Part shown: piece after piece, positions 14,370-23,190 of the stretch
Numbering within the stretch: the stretch's first letter is position 1
Layout: each line of letters begins with the position of its first letter
DNA from: an uncultured Bacteroidales bacterium
GTDB taxonomy: Bacteria > Bacteroidota > Bacteroidia > Bacteroidales > P3
Length of the DNA: 41,215 bases
NCBI GenBank assembly: GCA_946406015.1
Contig: CAMJJD010000014.1
Span: forward strand, 1-41,215
Direction of reading: 5' to 3'
Translations under genes and position numbers: made by a program
Notes under the pieces: model-generated
What the model was told of the DNA's origin: nothing
Seen by the model: the letters and a program-made list of their open reading frames with translations, nothing else
Database searches by the model: none

Positions 14370-16229
14370 ATGACAGAGATTACACGTACTTTCGACCTGC
14401 TGGACTATCTGGTAGAACGTTATCCAAAGGATGACATACTGGCCGGCAAGGTGAACGGCGAATGGGTGAAATACTCGTCGCATGACTATTATAAATACGC
14501 TCATTATCTGGCTTATGGCCTCTGCGAGATAGGACTTAAGCAAGGGGACCGCGTGGTGACGATGAGCGCCAATTGCCCCGAATGGAATTTCATTGACATG
14601 GCCCTGTCCATGTGTGGCATCATCCATGTACCCATCTACCCCACCCTGTCGACCGAGAACTACCTCCACATCCTGCGACACAGCGAGGCCGAGGCTGTTT
14701 TCGTGAGCACCAAGGTGTTGCTTGGGCGCCTGCAAGCTGCATTGGACCAACTGGAGAAAAAGCCGTTGGTGTTCACCCTGTCCAACATCGAAGGGGAACA
14801 CCGCATGCTGGAAATCCTCAAAGCCGGTATCGCCAACCGTGAGAAATGGATGCCGGAGATAGAACGCCGCAAGCAGAGCATCCAGGCCGACGATTGGATG
14901 ACCATGATTTACACCAGTGGCACCACCGGTTTACCCAAGGGCGTTATGCTGAGCCACCGCAACCTTTGTTCCAACTTTACGGCCCATGCCGAAGTGAACC
15001 CCTGCGACAGCCGACACAGATTCCTATCCTTCCTACCGCTCAACCACATCTATGAGCGCTCGATGAACTACCACTACCAATACAAAGGCATTAGCACATA
15101 CTATGCCGAGAGTCTGGGTACCATCCAGCAGAACATGCAGGAGATACAGGCCGACGGTTTCTGCGCGGTGCCGCGCGTGTTGGAGATGGTCTATGACAAA
15201 CTCTATGCCGCCGGCAAAGACTTCCGAGGCATGCGCAAGCGCATCTACGACTGGGCCTTTGCCCACGGCAAGCGCTACGACTACACCTTGGTGAAGAAAG
15301 TGAGCCTCTTCTACCAACTGGCACAGTGGTTCCTCGACAAGGCAGTTTACAGCAAATGGCGTGAGAAATTTGGTGGCAAGCGGCTGACGGTCATTACTGG
15401 AGGCAGCTCCATCCAGCCCAAGATGGTACGTCTTTTCGCCGCTGCCGGAATCAATATCTATGAAGGCTACGGCCTCTCGGAAACCAGCCCTGTTATCGCC
15501 GTCAACGACCCAGCCCACCACATGGTGAAGATTGGCACCGTAGGACCTATTCTGAGCGGCGTGGAGATGAAATTCGACGAGGACGGCGAGATTCTCACCC
15601 GCGGACCACACGTCATGCTGGGCTACTACAAAGACCCTGAATACACAGCTCAGGTGATTGACAAAGACGGATGGTTCCATACCGGCGACATCGGAGAACT
15701 TGTCAGCGGACGTTACCTCAAGATTACCGACCGCAAGAAAGACATCTTCAAACTGTCGGCCGGCAAATATGTGGCTCCGCAGTTGATAGAGAACATGCTC
15801 CGTGGTTCTGAGTACATCGACCAGGTAATGGTTATCGGTGAAAATGAAAAACAGACCGCAGCCATCATCAGCCCCAACTTCAACACTTTGCACTACTGGG
15901 CGTTGAAGCACAAGATGCACTATCGTGACAACGTCGAACTGATCACCTTGCCACAGGTGCTTGAAAGGATACGCAAAGAGCTTGACGAATACAACAAGTC
16001 ACTGGCTCCACACGAGCAAATCAAGCAGTTCCGCCTCGTCACCGACGAATGGACTCCGAACAACGGGCTCCTCTCGCCCACCCTGAAGCTGCGCCGTGCG
16101 CCGCTCATGGAGAAGTACAAGAGTCTCGTCGCCGACATCTACGGCCGCGAGAAAGCCTCCTCTTCCGGTCTTTTCTCGGCCTTCAAGAGCATCGAACTCC
16201 CCACAATGCCGTGGGGCAAAAAGAACTAA
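14370..16229 (+). CDS. Long-chain-fatty-acid--CoA ligase (AMP-binding), copy 1
   Basis: This 619-aa adenylate-forming enzyme activates fatty acids to acyl-CoA via acyl-AMP. The P-loop MIYTSGTTGLPKG is near residue 180, followed by LPLNHIYERSM, YEGYGLSETSPVIA (A5 motif), GWFHTGDIGE (A7) and ITDRKKDIFKLSAGKYV with the A8 hinge and A10-type lysine region. The start is the ATG at 14370 (MTEITRTFDLLDYL); upstream in-frame codons cross the promoter. It is a distant paralogue of the ligase at 33521-35305, which has the same motif spacing. A strong terminator follows at 16254-16279. Confidence 0.93.
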   Translation: MTEITRTFDLLDYLVERYPKDDILAGKVNGEWVKYSSHDYYKYAHYLAYGLCEIGLKQGDRVVTMSANCPEWNFIDMALSMCGIIHVPIYPTLSTENYLHILRHSEAEAVFVSTKVLLGRLQAALDQLEKKPLVFTLSNIEGEHRMLEILKAGIANREKWMPEIERRKQSIQADDWMTMIYTSGTTGLPKGVMLSHRNLCSNFTAHAEVNPCDSRHRFLSFLPLNHIYERSMNYHYQYKGISTYYAESLGTIQQNMQEIQADGFCAVPRVLEMVYDKLYAAGKDFRGMRKRIYDWAFAHGKRYDYTLVKKVSLFYQLAQWFLDKAVYSKWREKFGGKRLTVITGGSSIQPKMVRLFAAAGINIYEGYGLSETSPVIAVNDPAHHMVKIGTVGPILSGVEMKFDEDGEILTRGPHVMLGYYKDPEYTAQVIDKDGWFHTGDIGELVSGRYLKITDRKKDIFKLSAGKYVAPQLIENMLRGSEYIDQVMVIGENEKQTAAIISPNFNTLHYWALKHKMHYRDNVELITLPQVLERIRKELDEYNKSLAPHEQIKQFRLVTDEWTPNNGLLSPTLKLRRAPLMEKYKSLVADIYGREKASSSGLFSAFKSIELPTMPWGKKN

Positions 16230-16253
16230 GAAGTCATTGACCAGATACGAACA

Positions 16254-16279
16254 AAGCCCCGCAGACTGCGGGGCTTTCT
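16254..16279 (+). terminator. Intrinsic terminator after acyl-CoA synthetase copy 1
   Basis: AAAGCCCCGC-AGACT-GCGGGGCTTT is a perfect 10-bp stem with a pentanucleotide loop, followed by CTT. It sits between two converging transcripts (the ligase on plus, tRNA-Gln on minus) and its A/T-rich flanks could serve both directions. Confidence 0.88.
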
Positions 16280-16281
16280 TG

Positions 16282-16352
16282 TTGTCCCACCAGGACTCGA
16301 ACCTGGGCAAGCAGAACCAAAATCTGATGTGCTACCATTACACCATGGGACA
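16282..16352 (-). tRNA. tRNA-Gln (anticodon TTG)
   Basis: This is a complete cloverleaf of 71 nt. The acceptor stem TGTCCCA pairs with TGGGACA. The D-arm has the GGTGTAATGGTAGC pattern. The anticodon loop TTTTGGT carries the anticodon TTG (reads CAA). The T-arm is GCCCAGGTTCGAGTCCTGG-like with the invariant TTCGA. No CCA is encoded. It has its own promoter in the tail of the O-antigen ligase gene. Confidence 0.96.
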
Positions 16353-16371
16353 ATCTCTCCAAAAGAGCGTG

Positions 16372-16403
16372 CAAAAGTACTAACTTTTTACTGACTGGAC
16401 AAA
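16372..16403 (-). promoter_or_regulatory. Promoter of tRNA-Gln
   Basis: The minus strand has TTTG (16400-16403), a 20-nt spacer and TACTTTTG (16372-16379), an exact TAnnTTTG -7 box about 20 nt before the mature tRNA. The -33 part lies inside the 3' end of the O-antigen ligase gene. Confidence 0.8.
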
Positions 16404-17642
16404 TTTATTTTCTTTCAAACTCATAATCAACACCATTACCGGGTACATACTCCCGACAAAAAGCAATCCCATCTGCCGTTCGAGCATCGATTCGAAGAGA
16501 AGATTGAACAACACGACCGCCATGAAAAGTGCAATCACAAAGCGGTGCGGACTCTGGATGCGTATTGCCATGTAAACTGGTATTAGAAAGAATAGGAGCA
16601 ACGCCAACAGACCGGGAATGCCCGCCGCCAACAGACTCTCCAGGTACTGGTTATGGGCATTGAAACTAGCATTAACGCCATAGTCAAATCCGTCTTCGGC
16701 ATACTGCTCAACTTGCTTGGCATGATAGTCGCCGACACCATAGCCCAACACAGGACTTTTGCAGTAGGCATGCCAGTTGCAGCGATTGATGCTTGTGCGG
16801 GCATCGTCTTCTACATTCTCCAATGTCGAAGCAATGCGGTCGCTGTATCCCGGCACAAGCTGTGTGGCAGCCACAATGGAAACCACGGCCAGCACTCCTA
16901 TTCCGAGCCCCAACTTCCAACTGCGGCGTGTGACGATAAGGTGGACCACACACGCCAGCACCGTCAACCCCATTGCCAACATGCCGGCACGGGAATTGAC
17001 CACCACAACATAACAAATAAGCAGTGGCAGCGACACTATCAACAGCCAACGAAGCCAGCCCTGCATCCCGTTCCAACGGGACTGAAGGTCGTAATAGACA
17101 AATGCCATAGCAATCACTGCATACAGGGCGATATAGGCATGGTGATAGACCTGACCGGCATCGCGACTGGCATAAAACGCGCCCTGGAACGCACTGAGGC
17201 TTGTACCTTCAGACATTGCGATTCCTGCCTTCACAGCAAAGTAGGCAAAAGAACCACAGAGCGCCAGCAACAAAGCATAGCCCAAACCGCGTAGGTGGTT
17301 CGCAGTGAAATATGAAGTATCCGACACGAGGAGGCAGAGCGGACAAACGAGCAACACAGCCTTCAGTCGTAGCACCTCCAGACCTGTAGTCACATCAGAA
17401 GTCCACATCAAACTCAATGCCAACACCATCCAATACACCACCAGGGCGCACAGCGTCCAGCGAAGAGCCCGACCTAGCGCAGGATTACCCACTTTCCGCT
17501 GAGCAATCATCTTTACCATCGTCACCGGCAGAAACAACATCGTCATCCATAAGCCGGCACGCCAATTGATGACGACTGCCGCCACCAATAGCCAAAGCAC
17601 AGCATACTGAAGGCGGTCATACCACTTATAATCTTTTACCAT
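16380..17642 (-). CDS. O-antigen ligase family (Wzy/WaaL-like) membrane protein
   Basis: The product is about 420 aa with roughly ten to twelve hydrophobic membrane segments across its length. It has a large periplasmic loop containing the family motifs: VVVNSRAGMLAMG before the loop, and CKSPVLGYGVGDYHAK with FNAHNQYLESLLAAGIPGL in it. Members ligate O-polysaccharide to lipid A-core or polymerise glycans; which of these applies here cannot be told from sequence. The start is the ATG at 17642 (MVKDYKWYD); a TTG six bases earlier (17648) is possible. It starts only 11 nt after uvrB ends and is probably co-transcribed with it. Confidence 0.85.
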   Translation of the reverse strand: MVKDYKWYDRLQYAVLWLLVAAVVINWRAGLWMTMLFLPVTMVKMIAQRKVGNPALGRALRWTLCALVVYWMVLALSLMWTSDVTTGLEVLRLKAVLLVCPLCLLVSDTSYFTANHLRGLGYALLLALCGSFAYFAVKAGIAMSEGTSLSAFQGAFYASRDAGQVYHHAYIALYAVIAMAFVYYDLQSRWNGMQGWLRWLLIVSLPLLICYVVVVNSRAGMLAMGLTVLACVVHLIVTRRSWKLGLGIGVLAVVSIVAATQLVPGYSDRIASTLENVEDDARTSINRCNWHAYCKSPVLGYGVGDYHAKQVEQYAEDGFDYGVNASFNAHNQYLESLLAAGIPGLLALLLFFLIPVYMAIRIQSPHRFVIALFMAVVLFNLLFESMLERQMGLLFVGSMYPVMVLIMSLKENKFVQSVKS

Positions 17643-17653
17643 AGGCAATATCT

Positions 17654-19750
17654 TTATCTTGCAGTTTCCAACAGATGTTGGAGCTCTTTTATCTCGTCAC
17701 GGAAAGTGGCAGCAGCCATAAAATCCAACTCCTTGGCAGCCAACTGCATTTTGCGTTGACGGTCACGTATTTCCTTGCGCAGCTGTTCCTTGGTCATGGC
17801 CATGAACGTCGACATACGGTCCACCAACGGCGAGGAGACATCTTTGCCGTCGTTCTCGGCAGCCTTCAACGGCTGTTCCTGCCGTTCTTCATAGGACCGC
17901 ACCGGGGCTTTTGTGCCACCAAGCTCACGTTCCTCAGCGGCACGTTCAATTACGCTGGTAGTCCCCAGAATGGCCTCTGTGCTCTTCACAATCTGACGTG
18001 GCACGATGCCATGCTCCATGTTGTACTTTATCTGCTTGTCACGATGACGGTTGGTAAGGTCGATGGCGCGCTGCATCGAGCCTGTAATCGTGTCTCCGTA
18101 GAGGATGGCCTTGCTGTGCACATTACGTGCGGCGCGCCCAATCGTCTGAATAAGAGCCCTGTCACTACGAAGGAACCCCTCCTTGTCTGCATCGAGTATA
18201 GCCACCAAAGAAACCTCGGGTAAGTCCAGTCCCTCGCGCAGCAGGTTCACACCTACCAGTACGTCGAATACTCCCATGCGCAGGTCGCGCATAATCTCCA
18301 CACGCTCCAGCGTATCAACATCGGAGTGGATATATTTGCTACGGATGCCAAGATTTATGAGGTAGCTCGTCAGTTCCTCAGCCATGCGCTTGGTGAGGGT
18401 GGTGACAAGCACGCGCTCTCCTTTGTCGACCGTCTTTTCTATCTCGTCCAGCAGGTCGTCGACCTGACTCACGGCGGGCCGCACCTCGACTACTGGGTCA
18501 AGCAATCCCGTTGGACGTATCACTTGTTCCACAACAACACCCTCTGCCTCAGCCAACTCATAATCAGCTGGAGTGGCACTGATGTAGATAGTCTGCCCTG
18601 TGAGATTATAGAACTCCTGATAGGTCAATGGCCGATTATCGAGTGCTGACGGTAGGCGGAAGCCATACTCCACCAGAGACGTCTTGCGACTGCGGTCGCC
18701 GCCAAACATGGCGCCGATCTGCGGCACCGTCACGTGGCTCTCGTCAACCACCAGCAAAAAGTCGTCGGGGAAATAGTCAATCAGGCAGAACGGCCGCGAC
18801 CCAGGGGCACGTCCGTCGAAATATCGGCTGTAGTTCTCGATGCCAGAGCAGTACCCTAACTCCTGAATCATCTCCACATCGTAGTTCACACGTTCCTCCA
18901 ACCGCTTGGCTTCAAGATTCTTACCAATGCTGTACAGATAATCGCGACGTTCATACATGTCATGCTGAATCTGGATCAGAGCATCGCCCATGTGCTCCTT
19001 CGAGGTAAGAAAGTTGGAGGCGGGATAGATGACCACCTCGTCAAAACGTTCGAAGGTCTTCCCGCTGACGGGATCGAAACTCTCCAGCCGCTCTATCTCA
19101 TCATCCCAGAAACTGATTCGGTAGCAAAAGTCCGCAAACGAAGGGAATACATCCACCGTATCACCCTTCACACGGAAACGGCCGTTGATGAACTCTATCT
19201 CGTTGCGCACATACTGACCTTCTAGCAGCGCCATCAGCAACTGGTCGCGCTGCAGCCGGTCGCCCACACGCAGCGTAACGGTACCACGCTTGAACTCATC
19301 GGGATTGCCGATGCCATAGATGCAGCTGACGCTTGATACCACAATCACATCGCGCCGGCCACTGAGCAGTGCACTCGAAGCGCGCAGACGCAACTTGTCA
19401 AGCTCGTCATTGATGGCCAAATCCTTCTCAATGTATGTATTGGTGGATGGAATGTAGGCTTCAGGCTGGTAGTAGTCGTAGTAGCTCACAAAGTACTCCA
19501 CCGCATTATTGGGGAAAAACTGCTTGAATTCACCATAGAGCTGGGCCGCCAGCGTCTTGTTATGACTCATCACCAGCGTAGGGCGTTCCAGCTGCTGTAT
19601 GACATTGGCCACGGTAAACGTCTTGCCCGAGCCTGTGACGCCCTGCAACACCTGGGCCCGCTGACCCGCACGCACACCCTCCACCAGTTGGCGGATGGCC
19701 TCCGGCTGGTCGCCCATGGGCGCAAAGTCCGATTTCAAGTCAAAGTTCAT
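17654..19750 (-). CDS. uvrB: Excinuclease ABC subunit UvrB
   Basis: This 698-aa DNA-damage-recognition helicase of nucleotide excision repair acts with UvrA and UvrC. Walker A GVTGSGKT is at residues 37-44, the beta-hairpin YYDYYQPEAYIP is near 92-103, the DEAH-like box VVDESHV is near 334, and motif VI QTIGRAARN lies in the second helicase domain. A C-terminal UVR motif (about 655-690) binds UvrC. Length and order are standard. The O-antigen ligase gene follows by 11 nt, an unrelated function, so the pairing is probably only transcriptional. Confidence 0.97.
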   Translation of the reverse strand: MNFDLKSDFAPMGDQPEAIRQLVEGVRAGQRAQVLQGVTGSGKTFTVANVIQQLERPTLVMSHNKTLAAQLYGEFKQFFPNNAVEYFVSYYDYYQPEAYIPSTNTYIEKDLAINDELDKLRLRASSALLSGRRDVIVVSSVSCIYGIGNPDEFKRGTVTLRVGDRLQRDQLLMALLEGQYVRNEIEFINGRFRVKGDTVDVFPSFADFCYRISFWDDEIERLESFDPVSGKTFERFDEVVIYPASNFLTSKEHMGDALIQIQHDMYERRDYLYSIGKNLEAKRLEERVNYDVEMIQELGYCSGIENYSRYFDGRAPGSRPFCLIDYFPDDFLLVVDESHVTVPQIGAMFGGDRSRKTSLVEYGFRLPSALDNRPLTYQEFYNLTGQTIYISATPADYELAEAEGVVVEQVIRPTGLLDPVVEVRPAVSQVDDLLDEIEKTVDKGERVLVTTLTKRMAEELTSYLINLGIRSKYIHSDVDTLERVEIMRDLRMGVFDVLVGVNLLREGLDLPEVSLVAILDADKEGFLRSDRALIQTIGRAARNVHSKAILYGDTITGSMQRAIDLTNRHRDKQIKYNMEHGIVPRQIVKSTEAILGTTSVIERAAEERELGGTKAPVRSYEERQEQPLKAAENDGKDVSSPLVDRMSTFMAMTKEQLRKEIRDRQRKMQLAAKELDFMAAATFRDEIKELQHLLETAR

Positions 19751-19891
19751 CGTATGTTTATTAACGGCCCCTCACGCGTAATATTGCACATGCACGAACA
19801 TTTTCCTCCATGCAGGCGATGTCCTTTCTTCCTCAATGGAGACGCAATGAGGATGGCATAATAAAACAATCCTATTCTCGTTATTTGGTGT

Positions 19892-21436
19892 ATGAGAACG
19901 ATTAACATTGACCTCTCTCCGGAGGAGTACCATGTACCCGAATTGCTACGCAGCGCCGTGGCACGGCAACTAGGCGTATCCGAGGAACAGCTGGAGTCAT
20001 TCCGTGTAGCACGCCGCACCCTTGACTGCCGCCGGAGAAATGTTGTATATCATACGGAAATCAGCCTTGGGGAACCCAACCTGCCTAGCACGCCTGTCTT
20101 TGCCAGCAAGGCCAGTCCGAATAGCAAGCCAGTCCTCATCGTCGGTGCCGGCCCGGCCGGCCTCTTCGCTGCGCTGAGGCTGCTCGAACACGGCCTCCGT
20201 CCCGTCATCATGGAACGCGGAAAGTCTGTGGAGGAGCGCAAGTACGACATCGCCGCCCTGACCCGCGAAAAGCGCGTCAACCCCGACAGCAACTGGTGTT
20301 TCGGCGAGGGCGGTGCCGGCACCTATAGCGACGGAAAACTCTACACCCGTTCCACCAAGCGAGGCGACGTGGGCAGTGTGCTACGCACCTTCGTTGCCCA
20401 CGGTGCCGACCCCGACATTATGCTCGATGCCCACGCCCACATCGGCACCGACCGGCTGAGCGGCATCATAGCCAACATGCGCCGCACCATCGTGGAACAC
20501 GGCGGCGAATACCACTTCAATACCCGTGTCAGCGACTTGATTGTCAAGGATGGAACCGTAAAAGGCATAATCGACCAGTACGGCAACAGCATCGAGGGCA
20601 CAGCCGTAATCTTGGCCACAGGCCACTCGGCCCGCGACATTTACTCGCTGTTTCACTCCCACGGCTGGTTGCTCGAGGCCAAACCGTTCGCCCTCGGCGT
20701 ACGCGTTGAGCACCCTCAGGAACTTATCAACGAGATACAATACCACGGTAAGGGCTATTCCCCATATCTGCCTCCGGCGGCTTATAGCTTGACAACCCAG
20801 GCAGGCACACACGGCGTCTTCTCCTTTTGCATGTGTCCCGGAGGTGTCATCGTGCCTGCCGCCACAGCCGACGGACAGCAGGTGGTGAACGGTATGAGCA
20901 ACTCGCGCCGCAACTCGCCCTACGCCAACAGCGGCATCGCTGTCACCGTAGAACTCGGCGACATGCCAACCAAGCTGCGGACAGGGAGCCCTCTGTCCCT
21001 GCTGGAGTTCCAGCGGCAGGTCGAACAGCGTATGTTCCACGCCGGCGGCGATGCCATCAACGCCCCCACCCAGCGGCTGGTAGACTTTCTGCAACACAAG
21101 CCCTCGTCACGACTGAACAAAACAGGCTACATGGGCGACGTGACCAACGCGCCTTTGCACGAACTACTGCCGCCGTTCGTGGCGGAGGCACTGACACAAG
21201 GCTTCAAGGATTTCGACCGCAAGATGCACGGGTTCATCACCGAGGAAGCTTCACTGCTGGCTGTCGAGAGCCGCACCTCGTCGCCCGTGCGCATCCCCAG
21301 AGACAAAGAAACCCTGCAGCATCCACAACTGCAGGGTCTGTATCCTTGCGGCGAAGGGGCCGGTTATGCCGGCGGCATCGTCTCCTCTGCCCTCGACGGC
21401 ATCCGATGCGCCGACGCAGTCACCCTTCAAAAGTGA
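19892..21436 (+). CDS. FAD-dependent dehydrogenase (COG2509-type)
   Basis: The product is 514 aa. An N-terminal 75-residue alpha/beta domain precedes the dinucleotide-binding fold with VLIVGAGPAGLFAALRLLE (about 81-99). WCFGEGGAGTYSDGKLYTR near 148-166 and VILATGHSARD near 235 are typical of this family. The C-terminal GLYPCGEGAGYAGGIVSSALDGIR closes the FAD site. These proteins are widespread, and their physiological substrate is not established. The gene overlaps the 3' end of the convergent porT-like gene by 17 nt (21420-21436). Confidence 0.9.
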   Translation: MRTINIDLSPEEYHVPELLRSAVARQLGVSEEQLESFRVARRTLDCRRRNVVYHTEISLGEPNLPSTPVFASKASPNSKPVLIVGAGPAGLFAALRLLEHGLRPVIMERGKSVEERKYDIAALTREKRVNPDSNWCFGEGGAGTYSDGKLYTRSTKRGDVGSVLRTFVAHGADPDIMLDAHAHIGTDRLSGIIANMRRTIVEHGGEYHFNTRVSDLIVKDGTVKGIIDQYGNSIEGTAVILATGHSARDIYSLFHSHGWLLEAKPFALGVRVEHPQELINEIQYHGKGYSPYLPPAAYSLTTQAGTHGVFSFCMCPGGVIVPAATADGQQVVNGMSNSRRNSPYANSGIAVTVELGDMPTKLRTGSPLSLLEFQRQVEQRMFHAGGDAINAPTQRLVDFLQHKPSSRLNKTGYMGDVTNAPLHELLPPFVAEALTQGFKDFDRKMHGFITEEASLLAVESRTSSPVRIPRDKETLQHPQLQGLYPCGEGAGYAGGIVSSALDGIRCADAVTLQK

Positions 21437-22172
21437 ATGAAAGCATAAAGGTTCGAGTGTTGAGATAGTCGAATGAACGAATGTATATCTCCGGGTCTTC
21501 CACCTTGAGGTCGAGGAGCCCGAAGGTCATCCGCATCTCAATGGCAAACTTGACGTAGGTCAGAAACATATCGAACCCCACCCCCAACGTGTAGCGCAGG
21601 TCGCTGGGTTCCAGACGGACAATGCTTTGGTTGGTCAGATTGCGGTTCTTGCGGAACGAGGCGAGGTCGAAGCCATAGCTGGCACCGGCGGTGAGGTAGG
21701 GACGAAACCTGCCATAGGGAATGGAGCGCAACTTCAACTCGAGAGGGAGGTCTCCATAGACCGACTCCACATTGCGACTCTGCTCAAGCAAATGATGCGA
21801 CGCCAAATAGTTAGGCTCCCAGGCATAGCTGATTTCACGGGTAACAAGAGTGACACCAGGCAGAAAGCGCAGGTTAAGCCAGTTGCCAAGTCGCAAATCG
21901 CCGACAAAAGCAATATGGAAACCGGGGGCATAGTAGGAGGTGGTGCCTTGAAGTGTTTCGCGCAGGATGGCGTCGTCGTTGTAACGAAGGTCGAACTTGC
22001 TCTGCGTGTAACCCACCTGAATACCCCAGTGATACGGGTGGCGGTCAAACTGGCCCGGGGTGCCAATCGACCCCTGTCCCATCGAAACAACTGGCGACAG
22101 GCAAAAAGGGAAAACCAGCCCAATCAATAAGACGCGCCAGACTTCTTTCTCCTTTAGCTTTTCAATTTTCAC
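21420..22172 (-). CDS. porT: PorT-family outer-membrane beta-barrel protein (probable T9SS component)
   Basis: The product is about 250 aa. A hydrophobic signal segment (VWRVLLIGLVFPFCLSPVVSM) precedes a beta-barrel with alternating aromatic strands: HWGIQVGYTQSKFDLRYND, YAPGFHIAFVGDLRLG, LNLRFLPGVTL, RFRPYLTAGASYGFDL and a C-terminal TFMLSFTFEG ending. Length and these motifs match PorT, an outer-membrane protein required for T9SS secretion. The match is by eye only, and other PorT-like barrels are possible. The start is GTG at 22172, one base after the ansA stop codon. The first ten or so codons (IEKLKEKE) are made of a heptanucleotide-type repeat. It overlaps tail to tail with the FAD dehydrogenase. 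Confidence 0.7.
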   Translation of the reverse strand: MKIEKLKEKEVWRVLLIGLVFPFCLSPVVSMGQGSIGTPGQFDRHPYHWGIQVGYTQSKFDLRYNDDAILRETLQGTTSYYAPGFHIAFVGDLRLGNWLNLRFLPGVTLVTREISYAWEPNYLASHHLLEQSRNVESVYGDLPLELKLRSIPYGRFRPYLTAGASYGFDLASFRKNRNLTNQSIVRLEPSDLRYTLGVGFDMFLTYVKFAIEMRMTFGLLDLKVEDPEIYIRSFDYLNTRTFMLSFTFEG

Positions 22173-22177
22173 TTTAT
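22144..22177 (-). repeat. Heptanucleotide-type repeat at the start of porT
   Basis: Read on the minus strand the sequence is AAAGTG AAAATTG AAAAGCT AAAGGAG AAAGAAG, a 7-nt periodic A-rich tract. It spans the end of ansA, the start codon and the first codons of the porT-like gene. It resembles the GAAAGTG tract in rnr (30634-30668). Confidence 0.55.
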
Positions 22178-23190
22178 TCCGTAATTTCTCCGCGCAGCGA
22201 CTGACTGAGGCGAACCTTCACATGTTCTTTGTCGTCAGGGTATTCGCCAAGGAGGCACATCATCTTGGCGATGGCGGCCTCGATGGTGATGTCGCCCGCG
22301 CCGATGACACCGATACGGTCCATGTCGCAACTGGCAGCATACTGGCGCATCTTGACGGCGCCGGCCTTGCACTGCGTAACATTGAGCACGATGATGCCAC
22401 GTCGGATGGCATCGTCAAGGGCCGAGATAAACCACTCGTCAGTGGGGGCGTTCCCCGAACCGTAAGTCTCGATGACCACTCCTTGCAGGTCAGGAGTGTG
22501 CAGCACGGCATTGACCACTTCGGAGCCAATGCCGGGGAAGAGCTTGAGAATAGCCACCCGCGTGTCGAACCTCTTTCGCACCTGCAGCGGTTCGGTGGGC
22601 ATTGGTAGGAAAAGGTGCTCCTTGAAACTGATATTGATACCAGCCTTAGCCAACGACGGATAGTTGTACGATTCGAAGGCGTCAAAGTTCTCCGCGTTAA
22701 TCTTGGTGCTGCGGTTGCCTCGATAGAGGTGACTCTCGAAGAAGATGCACACCTCCGGGATGGTCACCAGCCGGGTGGAAGCCACCTCGAGGGCACAGAT
22801 GATGTTTTCTCGGCCGTCGGAACGGAGCATACCCAACGGCAACTGGCTACCTGTGAAGACAATGGGCTTGCCGAGGTTCTTGAACATAAAGCTCAAGGCC
22901 GAGGCAGTGTAGGCCATCGTGTCGGTGCCGTGGAGCACCACAAAGCCATCATAGCGATTGTACTCGCGCTCGATGATATTCGCGATGTCGACCCACAGCG
23001 ACGGGGTCATATTGGAAGAGTCAATGATATTGTCGAGCGTCACCGAATCAATGTCATAGCTGCAGGCGCGCAACTGTGGCACTGCATCGTAGATGCGGTC
23101 AAGGGCGAAGGGGTGCAGGGAGCCGTTCTCATCCTGCACCATACCGATGGTGCCACCGGTATAGACAATCAGGACGCGGTTATGCTTCAT
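22174..23190 (-). CDS. ansA: L-asparaginase, type I
   Basis: This 338-aa enzyme hydrolyses L-asparagine to aspartate and ammonia in the cytoplasm. The first catalytic Thr is in VYTGGTIGM (residues 9-17). The second active-site group is in VLHGTDTMAYTASALSFM (about 88-105). The invariant KPIVFTGSQLP and the later GVVIETYGSGNAP are present. There is no signal peptide, which fits type I. It is translationally coupled to the preceding lipoprotein gene (ATGA overlap at 23187-23190) and followed by porT after one base. Confidence 0.95.
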   Translation of the reverse strand: MKHNRVLIVYTGGTIGMVQDENGSLHPFALDRIYDAVPQLRACSYDIDSVTLDNIIDSSNMTPSLWVDIANIIEREYNRYDGFVVLHGTDTMAYTASALSFMFKNLGKPIVFTGSQLPLGMLRSDGRENIICALEVASTRLVTIPEVCIFFESHLYRGNRSTKINAENFDAFESYNYPSLAKAGINISFKEHLFLPMPTEPLQVRKRFDTRVAILKLFPGIGSEVVNAVLHTPDLQGVVIETYGSGNAPTDEWFISALDDAIRRGIIVLNVTQCKAGAVKMRQYAASCDMDRIGVIGAGDITIEAAIAKMMCLLGEYPDDKEHVKVRLSQSLRGEITE

